DNA from: Atherix ibis
Taxonomy: Eukaryota; Arthropoda; Insecta; Diptera; Athericidae
Assembly: GCA_958298945.1 (NCBI GenBank)
Contig: OY282609.1
Span: 27,687,212-27,751,211, forward strand
DNA: 64,000 nucleotides
Reading direction: 5' to 3'
In this document: piece by piece, positions 21,601 through 31,306 of the stretch
How the letters are laid out: every line of letters starts with the position of its first letter
How positions within the stretch are numbered: position 1 is the stretch's first letter
The notes under the pieces: model-generated
What the model was told of the DNA's origin: nothing
Database searches by the model: none
Seen by the model: the letters and a program-made list of their open reading frames with translations, nothing else
Program-made: the position numbers and the translations under genes

Positions 21601-22121
21601 ACGTCATCAATTTTGATTTCGACATTTATTTTTTCAGTCGCCACATACGTTCCCCCCAAAAATCCGCTGATTGATAATCGACACGGAATACGCTCGGTAG
21701 AAATGTGATTCGCATTATGTCGTCTTATTAATGTGCATGGGCTGCCACTGTCGATCTGACCAACCAATTCATAATCACCGATATATATTAATTTGTGGTA
21801 TATTGTTGGCAATTGTCGACAATTCATCACCCCCACATACGCTTGTCCAGGACATTCAACTGGTTCACCCTTGCGATGAACTTTATTACATTTCGTGCAC
21901 CGCGGTCTACGTGATGGCTCGGGACAATCCCTAGCAAAATGTCCCGATTTGTAGCAATTATAGCAATCGGTTTTATTGATATTGTTTTTCTTCGGTTTTT
22001 GCTCTTTGTGTTCGATTTTTATTTTATCTGGAACTGGTTGTGTTGTGGCTGCTGGTTTCGGTTTATCATCTCGATTAGATGATTTTCGGATACTCAGGCA
22101 CCATTGCACTCGGTCCCTCAA
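18627..22121 (-). CDS. pol: Gypsy pol polyprotein (NC-PR-RT-RH-IN)
   Basis: An open frame of about 1,160 codons. It starts with two zinc knuckles (C53-C56-H61-C66 and a second at about 75-90, residue counts from the start of the open frame), then an aspartic protease (IDSG, D124). Reverse transcriptase follows (CIDYRLLN, LDLNSGYYQIP, MPFGLKNAP, YMDDIL), then RNase H with VHTDAS, then integrase with an HHCC zinc domain (HDLAGH ... C-x2-C) and a catalytic core with D in LHLDHL, D in ITDRG and E in NGQIERVN, D and E separated by 35 residues. The frame ends inside the 3' LTR. There is no ATG where it overlaps gag, so it is expected to be made as a gag-pol fusion through a -1 frameshift. All catalytic residues I can check are present. 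Confidence 0.9.
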   Translation of the reverse strand: MRDRVQWCLSIRKSSNRDDKPKPAATTQPVPDKIKIEHKEQKPKKNNINKTDCYNCYKSGHFARDCPEPSRRPRCTKCNKVHRKGEPVECPGQAYVGVMNCRQLPTIYHKLIYIGDYELVGQIDSGSPCTLIRRHNANHISTERIPCRLSISGFLGGTYVATEKINVEIKIDDVKIQTQMYIVNDNCSPEPVLIGRDVLDSPRVGMIKENGTLKIFMNQPVKVDHKLKSDRQEIKDTELECGSLNDHDKSLILNLVNEYNDLFPVELKNIGLTDRAEMEIKLEPANPIQQRAFRVPYAKLERINESVQELLDNDIVVPSKSDFASPALLVEKKNGKDRLCIDYRLLNACTKKEIYPTPNIEEELQKAGSFKFFTSLDLNSGYYQIPIKDECRKYTAFITPNGLYEFKRMPFGLKNAPTEFQKLMAKLKTDIGENIQIYMDDILIGSETVADGMTKLNKTFNALRKFKLTLNLKKCSFLQRHVNYLGHQILPDGIFPGELKTNAVANFKQPTNVKDTRQFLGLCGYFRKFVQDFAIIAAPLTKLLKKDEKFCWTNDQEKGFLELKKALVNKPLLTSYKMNANHEVHTDASAIGLAGILMQRDDGRLQPVAYYSRTTSASEAKFHSYELETLAIVESLARFKYYLLGKTFKVVTDCASLKTTMTKKELIPRIARWWLRLLDFDFTLEHRSGNRMAHVDALSRQPAEERESQIDTAHLKIFSIDLSQVDWLLTMQMQDPDLQQIIAKLQSPEKDKHISKEFCYEQHRLFKKIDDTKRWVVPKAVRWRIVRECHDLAGHLGLEKTLDRLRKWYWFPKMRDYVTKYLKSCVECCYFKKPSGKAEGELHYDLIEPIPFKCLHLDHLRPFPKSSRGNFHVLGILDAFSKLVILRADKTTNTAAVIKFLDEVFSYMGTPETIITDRGTAFSSKAFESFCQDHVIRHVKVAVRTPRANGQIERVNKTITAAISSAAVNERKWDESLTNIQWTLNTMTSSTTKRSPHEIIFDFKPRDTLKNKIILHLHHEIQDTSIPLDGVRNEVAENINQKREVCKKRYDHQHRKPTLYFVDDLVMVENEPSSTGQSRKLQPKYKGPYIVTKLLGNDRYLVEDIPGAPRKQRQYAGVYATDKIKKWCVLPPDDAETDRIEDDPNGQESRVVTASPPGNIPTTT

Positions 22122-22981
22122 GTCGCGCTTAAACGTTCAATTCTCTGGCCCTGGAATGCCGAATACAACTCCTCATCACGCATGCCCAGAATAAAATATT
22201 TGATGATCGCATTTTCGTTTACACGACCCCTTAAACCAATTCTTGCCATTTCGTCAACGTATTCTAACATTGATTCGTTCGCCCTACGTTTCCGGTTCAT
22301 TATCGCCATATGGACATCGGCATCGTTCATTACAGGAGTAAATTTGTCCCTGAATTGTTGTGCAAATTCACTCCAGTTCGTACATAAATCTTCCAGTCGT
22401 TCATACCATAATCTAGCATTACCCTTCAGCTTTGGCCCAATCGATATTAAAACGAGTGAATCTGCCCATCTATAAAAAATTTTTAATTTTTCCACCCTCC
22501 GAATCCACTCCGATGCGGTCAACCCCCTTTCGTCGTTTGGGTTAAAGTCCGGCAGTATATCCATAATTTCTTTCGGTGTAAAATGGATATTATGAAAATT
22601 TACCTGACTATTAGGTCTACCAACCACCGTGAATGAAATTATTGGAATTTCATGTAAACTATTTTCATCATCGTCAGTATTTAATCCGCGTTCTGCTGTT
22701 CTATAGTTGTCATCATTATCATCTGGCAACAATGTTGCGGTACGATTACCCGACACATGATGCACCATTCTTGAAACTAACTCAGATTTTTTTCCTTTAA
22801 TGCCGAGTCCAGCTTCTCTTAATTTAATTTGAAGCTGTTTGACTGTATACGACTGATATTTCATTCGCAGCGATTTTAGTGTTAGTTCTGTGGCTTTTGG
22901 TGACGCGGCTGCGGCTGATACGGCGCCCGCCTCACCCGAAATACTATCAGAGTCTCTCACCCATACATCAGTAAGTGACAT
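22118..22981 (-). CDS. gag: Gypsy gag with N-terminal SAP-like motif
   Basis: A 287-residue frame from the ATG at 22981 (MSLTDVWV). Around residues 50-80 the sequence YTVKQLQIKLREAGL followed by KGKKSELVSRM fits the SAP DNA/RNA-binding motif. The second half (WIRRVEKLKIFYRW, LWYERLED, FAQQFRDKF, MARIGLRG) is a typical retrotransposon capsid region. The frame stops at 22118 before any zinc knuckle; the knuckles are in the overlapping pol frame. A leader of about 500 bp separates gag from the 5' LTR. Confidence 0.8.
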   Translation of the reverse strand: MSLTDVWVRDSDSISGEAGAVSAAAASPKATELTLKSLRMKYQSYTVKQLQIKLREAGLGIKGKKSELVSRMVHHVSGNRTATLLPDDNDDNYRTAERGLNTDDDENSLHEIPIISFTVVGRPNSQVNFHNIHFTPKEIMDILPDFNPNDERGLTASEWIRRVEKLKIFYRWADSLVLISIGPKLKGNARLWYERLEDLCTNWSEFAQQFRDKFTPVMNDADVHMAIMNRKRRANESMLEYVDEMARIGLRGRVNENAIIKYFILGMRDEELYSAFQGQRIERLSAT

Positions 22982-23460
22982 TTTCGTTCGTTGTCGTTTC
23001 GTTCTTACGTACACAAAGTTTTTTTTAAAAAAAAAATAGCCGCGCACAAAATCTCCCTTTATTTCCCCTTTTCTTGTCGCTCACTCACGCGCATATGAAA
23101 TTCACCACACACAACACACATAAGCAACAAAATTATACTGTTTGTGTGCCAACGTCAATATATGTGAGTGTTAGGTGTAGTGAGCAGCACAGACGTAACG
23201 GGATACTGAAATGATTTTGCTACTATCGCTATTTTATTTTCTTCTTTTTGTTTTTTTTTTTCGTACTATATCTTCCAGCGGGTAATGTGTGAAAAGTAAG
23301 ACGAAGAGAGAGAAGCGTATTCAATACAACACAATAATGTGTTTTCCATGAACGCACTCAAACGCAAATCTCAACAACCACTTCGTAGAACGAATTCACA
23401 CACACTCCGACGAAATACCGGCAATCGTATGCAATTTACACTCTCGCTTAATTATTTTAC

Positions 23461-23477
23461 TTCGATCCCACTTCTGA
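23461..23477 (-). promoter_or_regulatory. Gypsy primer-binding site (tRNA-Leu-like)
   Basis: Two bases inside the 5' LTR the minus strand reads tcagaagtgggatcgaa, which resembles the complement of the 3' acceptor and T-arm of insect tRNA-Leu (short of the CCA). The tRNA match is from general knowledge, not a search. Confidence 0.55.
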
Positions 23478-23479
23478 TT

Positions 23480-23716
23480 TGTCAAGATGGAATTATAAGA
23501 ATGAACGTTAATAATAAATAAAAATACTAGGCGACAGTTAAAGTAATAAAATAATATTGCTCAACGGCTTTATTTAATGTAGCGTACAAAAATAGTTTTT
23601 CACCCGTTCTCGTTCATGTACGTTCTTCGACTGACGTGTCGTTCTCGAGCCCAATCTCACCACACTTGTCTGTCTATGTAGTTGTGGGGATATTCCCCGG
23701 TGGTGAAGCGGTGACA
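23480..23716 (-). repeat. 5' LTR of gypsy element
   Basis: 237 bp, TG...CA, one base different from the 3' LTR; followed by the ctat target duplication (23717-23720). Confidence 0.95.
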
Positions 23717-24404
23717 CTATTCAATCTTCTTGTTGAATCTTAGTTCTCGACTAATTATGATTATGTGTCGATATTGTATTCAATTTGTGCATACTCGTTA
23801 AGATACTACAAGATTGCACTCAAAACTTAACTATTTTGAGGATTATCCATATCGATGCTGCGATTGGTTAACTTTGTGATAGACACTATTTAGATAACTT
23901 CAAATTTTATACGATGTCAATGAAATAATTTTTTATTGTAAAGAAAAGTGCAACAGAAAAATCTCTCAGCAAAATCGAAAGAAAACTGGAACAGAAGTTC
24001 GTCTAAATTCGATTTAATATTTTTTTTTCCTAGTGACATCAACATTTCCATAACAGTTTTAGGTTTTAGTGAAGGTGTTGGATACTTGCAGAATGTAACT
24101 AAGCACACATAATACATCACTGTTTGTAGAATACTTAAATATAACAAAAAAAAACCAAAGAAATTTAAATACTTATTTTTTAACAAAAAGTGAAATGCAA
24201 TTTGCCTTAGCGCTGATGGATGCTTAACTTCACTTAATATACCATATATTTAATTTTCATTAAATATTTTTAATGATCAGCAATATACTTATTATTAAAT
24301 TCTTATAATTTCTTTAAAAAAAATAACGAGTACCTTGCATATATATTTATTTTATCAAAAAATATTTAATACACAAATTGGAATGCAATATTGTTAATAT
24401 TCTT

Positions 24405-25400
24405 CTAATTATTTATACATCCTCTGAAATTATTTATTAGTGTTTCCCATTTTGTTTTGACATCTGTAACCCAACTTAGCGAGCATTTACCCATATTGTC
24501 GACTAATTCATTCCATCTGGTAATTAAGTCTGGGATATCATTAACAGCTGTTTTAATTATTTTTGCGAGCGGTGGTATTGCTACACCTATAATGGCCACA
24601 TAACAGACAGGTGCTGCAGGACCAGTTACTGTACACGCAGCGTAACCATCTTTAACATTCTTAAAAAGAGTCTTAATATTTTTTACTGTATCTCGAATTA
24701 CTTTTACAGTATCTTTAATTACTTTAACTGGTCTCGTTGTGCAATTTTTCAAGTGGTCAATATCTTCCTTTCCAGCATTAATAAATACTGGACCATAGTA
24801 CTTAACACACTCTATCGCTTTTGCAGCACCAGATTTTTTTGCCATCTCCATTTCTTCTTTTACGGTTGTTTCATAACTTTTCAAAGTGACACTTCCATCC
24901 TCATATGTTTTGTCAGAGTTTTTTTCAACTCCTTTGTTACCCTCTTCATTACTTTCACTTTGATTTTCCAGTTCCTTAACTTGAGGCGCTAGTGTTTCGA
25001 CTAATCCAGTTATAGCTGCATCCAAAAATATATCCAAAGGATTTAAAATAAAGTCCATTGCCTTTTCCACTCCTTCCCAAATTTTCTTGGCTGCTCCTAA
25101 TATATCTCCGGATTTAATCATTTGCCAAGTATCTACGAAAAACTCTTTCACACCTTTAGCGATATCTGCCAAGCTCCGTTTAAATGCACCCCATGCATTT
25201 GAGAAGAATTCTCCAATTTTATTAAAAGCCTCTTTAAGCACATTAAGCAGTTTTTCAGGATTTGTTATTGTTTCCCAGAAGTCGGACCACCATCCTTTTC
25301 GATCAACCGCAATCGCCGTAGTTTCTCCTTGCCCTGCTGGCATAGAATATGCCAACTGAAGGATCACAGTTGCGATCACCAAGAACAATACTAATTTCAT
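24405..25400 (-). CDS. Secreted six-cysteine protein, family B (copy B2)
   Basis: 331 residues, identical to B1 at the protein level, with only scattered silent changes (for example near 25161). Signal peptide, Trp/Phe-rich N-terminal helices, acidic linker and the six-cysteine domain are intact. Its 3' flank (24238-24300) differs from that of B1 and matches the flank of B3 instead, so coding and flanking sequence have different histories. The promoter is intact. Confidence 0.9.
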   Translation of the reverse strand: MKLVLFLVIATVILQLAYSMPAGQGETTAIAVDRKGWWSDFWETITNPEKLLNVLKEAFNKIGEFFSNAWGAFKRSLADIAKGVKEFFVDTWQMIKSGDILGAAKKIWEGVEKAMDFILNPLDIFLDAAITGLVETLAPQVKELENQSESNEEGNKGVEKNSDKTYEDGSVTLKSYETTVKEEMEMAKKSGAAKAIECVKYYGPVFINAGKEDIDHLKNCTTRPVKVIKDTVKVIRDTVKNIKTLFKNVKDGYAACTVTGPAAPVCYVAIIGVAIPPLAKIIKTAVNDIPDLITRWNELVDNMGKCSLSWVTDVKTKWETLINNFRGCINN

Positions 25401-25431
25401 GTTGATTATTTGAAGCTAACTATTAGGATTC

Positions 25432-25468
25432 AACTGATATCAGCCAATGAGAATTGGACTATTTATAT
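25432..25468 (-). promoter_or_regulatory. Core promoter of B2
   Basis: TATAAATA and TCAGTT elements identical to those of B1, 32 bp apart. Confidence 0.7.
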
Positions 25469-26420
25469 AAAATTTTTGTTTACATTACGAGTATTATTTG
25501 ACTATGTTTATTATTTCAGCGAAATATGCAAATAAAAAAAATTTTTGTTTATTTTCAAAAATCTACCACAGATTGACGAAATCTTAAATATTAATTTAGG
25601 TGTTCTTAGATGATATTTGCATATAAGGTATTCCAAAATAACAAATGTAGAGTTGAACAAATGTAGAGTAGACTGTTGCTAATACAATTTTTTTTGGCAT
25701 CTTTTTTATAGCAAAATACACAAAAACAAAACAAATAACATAAATGTGGTATTGAATTTATTGTTAGCAAGCAGATTTTTTTTTAAACTTGTTTTTCATA
25801 AAGAATAATTCGTTAATTTAACAAAAATGACCAAAAATAAATTTCGTCCAATAACGATTTTCCAAAGGATTTTCGATCCTCGATAGGTAAGTGTATGCAT
25901 AATAGAAATCGGTTTGTCCTTGTTAGTTTTGACGAGTTGTCCAATAGTCTTAATAGTAATGGGTAACGTCTGTTAAGTCCGACTCTTCTCACTTAACAGT
26001 ATAACCGTTTTTATAATAGAAATGGGCCTGCAGAACATCAACTGGCCACTATTTCTGAATCAATTTTTATTTTGTTATATTATAAAATTTTCTATATTTC
26101 CGACGAAGATACAATAACCATTATGTATAAAACTTGACTATTTCATATTGTAGTTTTAATTAAAAATCAGTTCGTTTATTTGATCAAATAATTGTGAAAA
26201 TATTATTAATAATTATTTGATGAGCTCAATAAAAAATCATAATTTTTAATTTTACAACCTTGAGGAATACGAAAATAGATTTGTTAATGTCAGTTTTAAA
26301 AGACATTGAAATACTTAAAAATAAACTACAAAAACTACCGACAAATAGCTCAGTTCGCTATGATACAAAATATTCATCTAACAGTCAACATACATAATCA
26401 TTTCTTTTTTTTTTTCAATC

Positions 26421-26690
26421 TGATATATCCCTTATAAAATATGGTGTCCCACAGGAAAGTGTCTTTGGACCCGTACTCTACAACATTTATATCTCCTTTT
26501 ACAGTATTTACAATTTCAGCTTACACTGAAGTAAAGCATCGCTTCATCGCTTTTCTTCCAGATAATATCGATTGCTCTCAAGAAGGACAAAAGACAAAGA
26601 AGGAGCCCTAGGGATTTTGCGTTGACAAACAAACGGCCAAAGTGAAATCAACAACGCCCAATATTACCTCTATTAATAGAAAAGTGAGAT
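26421..26690 (+). mobile_element. Fossil LINE reverse-transcriptase fragment (unit 2)
   Basis: Copy of the fossil at 11212 with the same GVPQ-x-SVFGPVLYNIY box and the same degradation. About 100 bp further on, near 26720-26750, it has lost bases relative to unit 1. Confidence 0.7.
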
Positions 26691-27241
26691 GGAGACTAAT
26701 TAGAAACTTCATGTGAGATATTGTTAATGTTTTCATGTTGGGTTTTTAATATTTGTAATTCTAGTTTAATAATAATTGATAGCAAGAAACAATATTCTTG
26801 CAGGTATGATTATATAACTTGGATTGATATTTTTCTTTTATTGTATTTAAGAATATATTCTAGAATAATATATGGACTAAACTGATTCAGTAAGTTTTAA
26901 AGAAAGTTATCAAATGTTGGAAAATGATTTTCTCAAAACTATCCAATTTAAAGAATTTTACGTTATCTTTGCATTTATTTTCACTTAAAAGAACCCACCA
27001 TCAAATGAACAACTTTTGTAGCAACCAAATAAATATGAATATTATAGAAAATACACATTTTGAAACGCAATCATTTCACATTCGAAAACACTGAAGTAAC
27101 ACTTTTTTTTCCTATCTATTATTATTATTATATTTTTAAATTAAAACTAGTAAAGAAAAGTCATAATTTTCATTTTATTTTTTATGTAATTTTATTTCAT
27201 AAAATAATCAAATTTTATGATAAAAAACAATAATGGATATT

Positions 27242-28222
27242 TTATGTACCAATGCATTTCTTTAATTGGTATAAGTTATCATTCCATTCGTTGGTAATGC
27301 TATAATGCCACAATGGTATGCAATCTCTCCAATTAACGAAATTGGTTTTTATCTCACTCCAAATTTTCTGGGCCCCTCTTAGGACATGGTGCGTAACAGC
27401 CAACATTTCCTTCGATTTGGAACTTATAAGTTGCTTGTAGCAAACGTCTGCCATCGAACCGAGCAATTTGCATTTTGCCCAATTTTTCTTGATGCTTTGG
27501 TAGACTTTCCGGATATTCTTGACGAATCGAATTGCTTTCGGCATTTGTGTTTTGCTTGAATTATAGCTGGGTTCTACGCAAGTTTTAAGTCTGGCGATTT
27601 GGTCTTTTCTAAGTGCTCAAAATTTTTGTTTGTATTCCAAACAGCTGTTTTTATTTCTTCTTTTTGCTTTGTTAATTAACCTTCTTAAAGTATGATATAT
27701 TAAATTTACCGAGCTAACAGCATCTCTGACACGTTTACGCTTTTCCGTTTTAAACTTGCGTACAAGTCTAGCATTTTCTCTCTGTTGTCTAATTAGTTCC
27801 TTTATATCTGGAGCAAGTGCCTCAACCGGATCCTCGTATGAGCCTCTATAAATATTGTCTTCGACTCTGGTTACAATTAGTCCAATATTATACATTGGTT
27901 TTGTTATGTCCATTTGGTATAGTTCATCCGTGGCATTATTAAAGAAATTTCTTGATTTTTTCTGCAGCTTCGTTGTAGTATTTTTGAAAAGAGTCCATAT
28001 TCTATTAATCAAATCCATGGTTTTAACTCTTCCGCCTATAATTGCAATTTTTGTCGCATTTTTCGAATTCATCAAATCCATTATATTTTTATAGGAAGTT
28101 GCATCTTTTTCAAAGTCATCAGACTTTTTAACTGCATGCCCTGGTCTAGTTCGGCGAACCTGCTTACAATAAACCAGCTGCACAACAACTGCTACAAATA
28201 ACAAGTACCACAATATCTTCAT
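27242..28222 (-). pseudogene. Family C copy C2, interrupted by a nonsense codon
   Basis: Nearly identical to C1 over the full 326-codon length, but codon 202 is TGA (27617-27619) where C1 has CGA, a C-to-T change at a CpG. The truncated product would be 201 residues with signal peptide and only the first of the six cysteines. Downstream codons remain open, with Asp-to-Ala in QI(D/A)RLK and Val-to-Leu in KEM(V/L)AV relative to C1. The former is shared with C3. The promoter is intact, so it may still be transcribed. It could also be a segregating null allele; one assembly cannot tell. Confidence 0.9.
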
Positions 28223-28252
28223 CTTGATTGTTTGAAGCCAACTATCGGTATT

Positions 28253-28290
28253 CGACTGTGATTAGCCCACGCAGATCGATTCATTTATAC
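28253..28290 (-). promoter_or_regulatory. Core promoter of C2
   Basis: Same TATAAAT and CACAGTC elements as C1, 32 bp apart, despite the broken coding region. Confidence 0.6.
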
Positions 28291-28810
28291 GCAACTTTTA
28301 TTTGCTCAATTTCAACAAAATTTTCTAAATATGTTATTTTTTTATATTGTTTTTTTTTTTTTGAAAAATTAACCACTTGTGTTTGATTTTCCAAAAATAT
28401 TCAAACAGTATTGACGACTTATTAAATATTAAGTTAGGTGTTTTTCTAGCAATATTTGCATATTTTTCTCAAGTAAATCAATAAAAAATATTTTAACAAA
28501 TGTGGCAGATTGTAAATAATTTCAAAAAAATTTCGTAAAAAGAAAATAAAATGCCTTCGTGTAAAATTTGTGGTTTTTTTTCATAATCTTCTATCGAAAA
28601 AATGTTTTCAAAACTCAAATTTTTAATTGAGAAAATATTGTATCTGAATTGCGTCTTAAATGAGTCTTTTTTATAATTAAAAATATTATACAAATTTGAT
28701 GAAAAATTTGTATTCTTGAATAGAATTTTATACGAATTTCCATTGTTAATCTTCAGAAAAATTAAAATCTTTAATCAAAAATTCACTGAGAAATATAGTA
28801 TTTTTAGTCC

Positions 28811-30361
28811 GATTTTTTTTTAATTTTTATTTTATTAGATATTTACAACTACAACATAGTAATAAGAAAATTTTAGCAATAGTATTAATTGACTTGAAAG
28901 GTTGTGGGGAGTAAACATCTAATGAAGTCCCTCCTGCTTGCGTGTGTTTCTGTAAGGCCTCAGTATTTTAGTAAGTCAAGCGACCAGTGACGCTTAAGTC
29001 TTCGATGGGTATTTCTAGGTAAGGAAATGGAGGATAGTTATTGAACAAGAGGATTATTATGATTGAGGACACGGTAACGGAACTTTTTATAGCGAGATAC
29101 TGCCACATCAAAAACAAATGGGACTTTAAGATCACGATGAATAACAGTATTGCGAACATAAAAGGAGGCATCGACAATTGTACGGAGTATTTTTGATTGA
29201 AGAGATTGGATTCGATGGGAATTAGAAGGCTTAGTAGATCTCCAGAGTTATAGTCCGTATGTCCATATGGGTTTCAGTAAGGTATTGTATATCAGTACTT
29301 TGCTGTCTATAGTAAGTTTGGAACGTTTGTCTAGAAGTCGAAGTAGTTTTAGGTATCGTCTTTTAAGTTCTTGTCTTTTAAGTCTTGTATGTGGGTTCTA
29401 TGTCAAGCGTTTGTCTAAGGTCAGTCCTAGGTACCGAGCTTTTGTGTGTTGTGGTATGGCACTGCCATTAAGGTATATGGGAGGGCATGTCTCACGACGG
29501 AGATTGAAATTTATCTGGATAGATTTACGTTCATTGAATTTTATTCTCCACCTAGTAAAGCAGTTCTGGAGGGTTTGGATTTGGACTTGGAGAGTTTCGG
29601 AAGCATGTTGGGGATTTTCGATAGATGCAAGGCAGGCCGTATCGTCGGCGTATGTAGCAAAGAAGGTATTAGGGCAGATTGGGATATCGGATGTGTAAAT
29701 GTTGTAGAGGATGGGTCCAAGTATGCTACCCTGAGGAACACCCGCCAATATAGGAGAGATGTTTGAGAGTTCGTTAGATTCATTTACTTGGAAGTGTCGG
29801 TTGGAAAGGAATGATCTTAGGACTAGGAAATAGGTGGAAGGAAGGAACTTCTTGAGTTTCCAGAGTAAACCCGGGTGCCAAACTCTATCAAAAGCTTGAC
29901 TTATATCAAGAAACACACCGGGACAGTACTCTTTTCTTTCTAAAGAGGATGCAATGAAATCGACAACTCGATGACACTGCTGAGTAGTGGAGTGTTCGGC
30001 GCGGAAACCAAATTGGTGATTAGGAATTAAATATGAAGATTCCAGTAGAGGATATAAGCGGCGAAGGAGGATTTTTTCGAAGATTTTTGAGAGTAGTGGA
30101 AGGAGACTTATTGGCCTGTAGGAAGTGGGGCGGTTTATTGGTTTATTGGGCTTAGGGATCATTTTAATGATGGCAAATTTCCAGAAGATTGGAAAATGTG
30201 TTGTTCTAAGGATGGAGTTATAAATTGTGGCAAGGAAAACTATTGCTCTTTTAGGGAGTTGTTGGAGTATATTGGAGGTAATCAGATAGCTTTGTTTTTG
30301 GGAAGGAGCTTGATTAAATTGGCAACTTCGGATGGAGTGATTGCCTTAGGGGCACCAATCC
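28811..30361 (-). mobile_element. 5'-truncated Jockey-like LINE fragment (unit 2)
   Basis: Sister of the fragment at 13.6 kb and more complete. From 30162 down to 29398 the minus strand has 254 open codons covering YRPISLLP, HQFGFR, the FLDISQAFDRVWH box with the first catalytic Asp, GVPQGSILGPILYNIY and YADDTACLA, then RWRIKFNE. It still contains the palm segment lost in unit 1 and lacks the fold-back insertion, so it shows the ancestral state for both changes. Confidence 0.85.
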
Positions 30362-31005
30362 AATATTTAGATATTTTCCTTTATTTTCCATTCAATGTTC
30401 AAAAAAGTTTTATAAAAAATTTATTGATCATAGAAAAAAAACGAAATATTTTAATTTTCCTTCTTGTAAAAATTGTGTTTTTTTTCATGATATTCAATCA
30501 AATAAAAATATTTTCACAACTGAAATATTTAATTAGAAAGAAAATATTGTATTTGAATTGAGCCTTAAATGAGTCGTTTTTTTTATAATTAAAAATATTA
30601 TACAAATCTGATGAAAAATTTGTATTCTTGAATAGAATTTTATCCGAATTTCCACTGTTAATCTTTAGAAAAATTCAAATCTTTAATAAAAAATTCACTG
30701 AGAAATATAGTATTTTGAGTTCGATTTAAGCAATTCTTTTATTAAAAATCTTTGGAAATAGGAAAACAATTAATTTTCCCTTTTCCTTTTTTATATTTTT
30801 TGCAGAATTTTATGAAAAAAACGCATTAAAGACATTATAGGTAATTTGCAAATAGTAAAAAGTACACGGTTCAGGAAGGAAGACTTAAATATTTACATTT
30901 GGTTTTCTTTTTTACAATAGAAGGAAATTTTTAATATACGAGTATTTACTAAATTGTATTTTAGACATTTTTAAAAATAAAAATTCTTCTTCATTTTCTA
31001 TGTTA

Positions 31006-31306
31006 TGCCTGGTATGCAGCTCAAACGAATATAAATTTTAACGCGATCTCAACTACTCTCTCATTTAGCGCAGCTAAACGAGAGTGAAACACAAACGTCA
31101 AAATTTAGCTAGCATTTATCTAGTCCGTGCATTTAATTGTAGCGAAAACCAAAGTGAAATCGCGTGGAGACTTGTCAATGGAGACTTTGTTTTCACTCTC
31201 GAGCTGCGTACTGCCCGGCGAAATCGTGAGCTAAATTTTTCGTTTTCGATTTAGCTAGCTAAAAATCGTATGAAAATTTATCTTAGCTCGAGCTGCATAC
31301 CAGGCT
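31006..31306. mobile_element. 301-bp MITE with TTA target duplication
   Basis: The ends carry a 16-bp perfect terminal inverted repeat (gcctggtatgcagctc at 31007 and its complement at 31290-31305). TTA flanks both sides (31003-31005, 31307-31309). The empty site, ctatgttaactcat, is seen in units 1, 2 and 4 (for example 15656). A 3 bp TTA duplication fits PIF/Harbinger-type elements; no coding capacity. Confidence 0.85.

Larger units (their letters stand above)
18433..23716 (-). mobile_element. Ty3/gypsy LTR retrotransposon, young, in unit 2 only
   Basis: A 5,284 bp element with 237 bp LTRs, a 4 bp target duplication, gag and pol on the minus strand and no env-like third frame. The pol order is protease, reverse transcriptase, RNase H, integrase, as in Ty3/gypsy. 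With one LTR difference it is a recent insertion. Units 1, 3 and 4 have the empty site. The gag-pol boundary involves a shift to the -1 frame upstream of the zinc knuckles, which may be programmed or a lesion. Confidence 0.95.
15346..30664. repeat. Tandem unit 2 (genes A2, B2, C2; carries gypsy)
   Basis: Very close copy of unit 1. The B1-B2 distance (15,208 bp) equals the A1-A2 distance (9,919) plus the gypsy element and its target duplication (5,288) to within one base. Confidence 0.85.
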
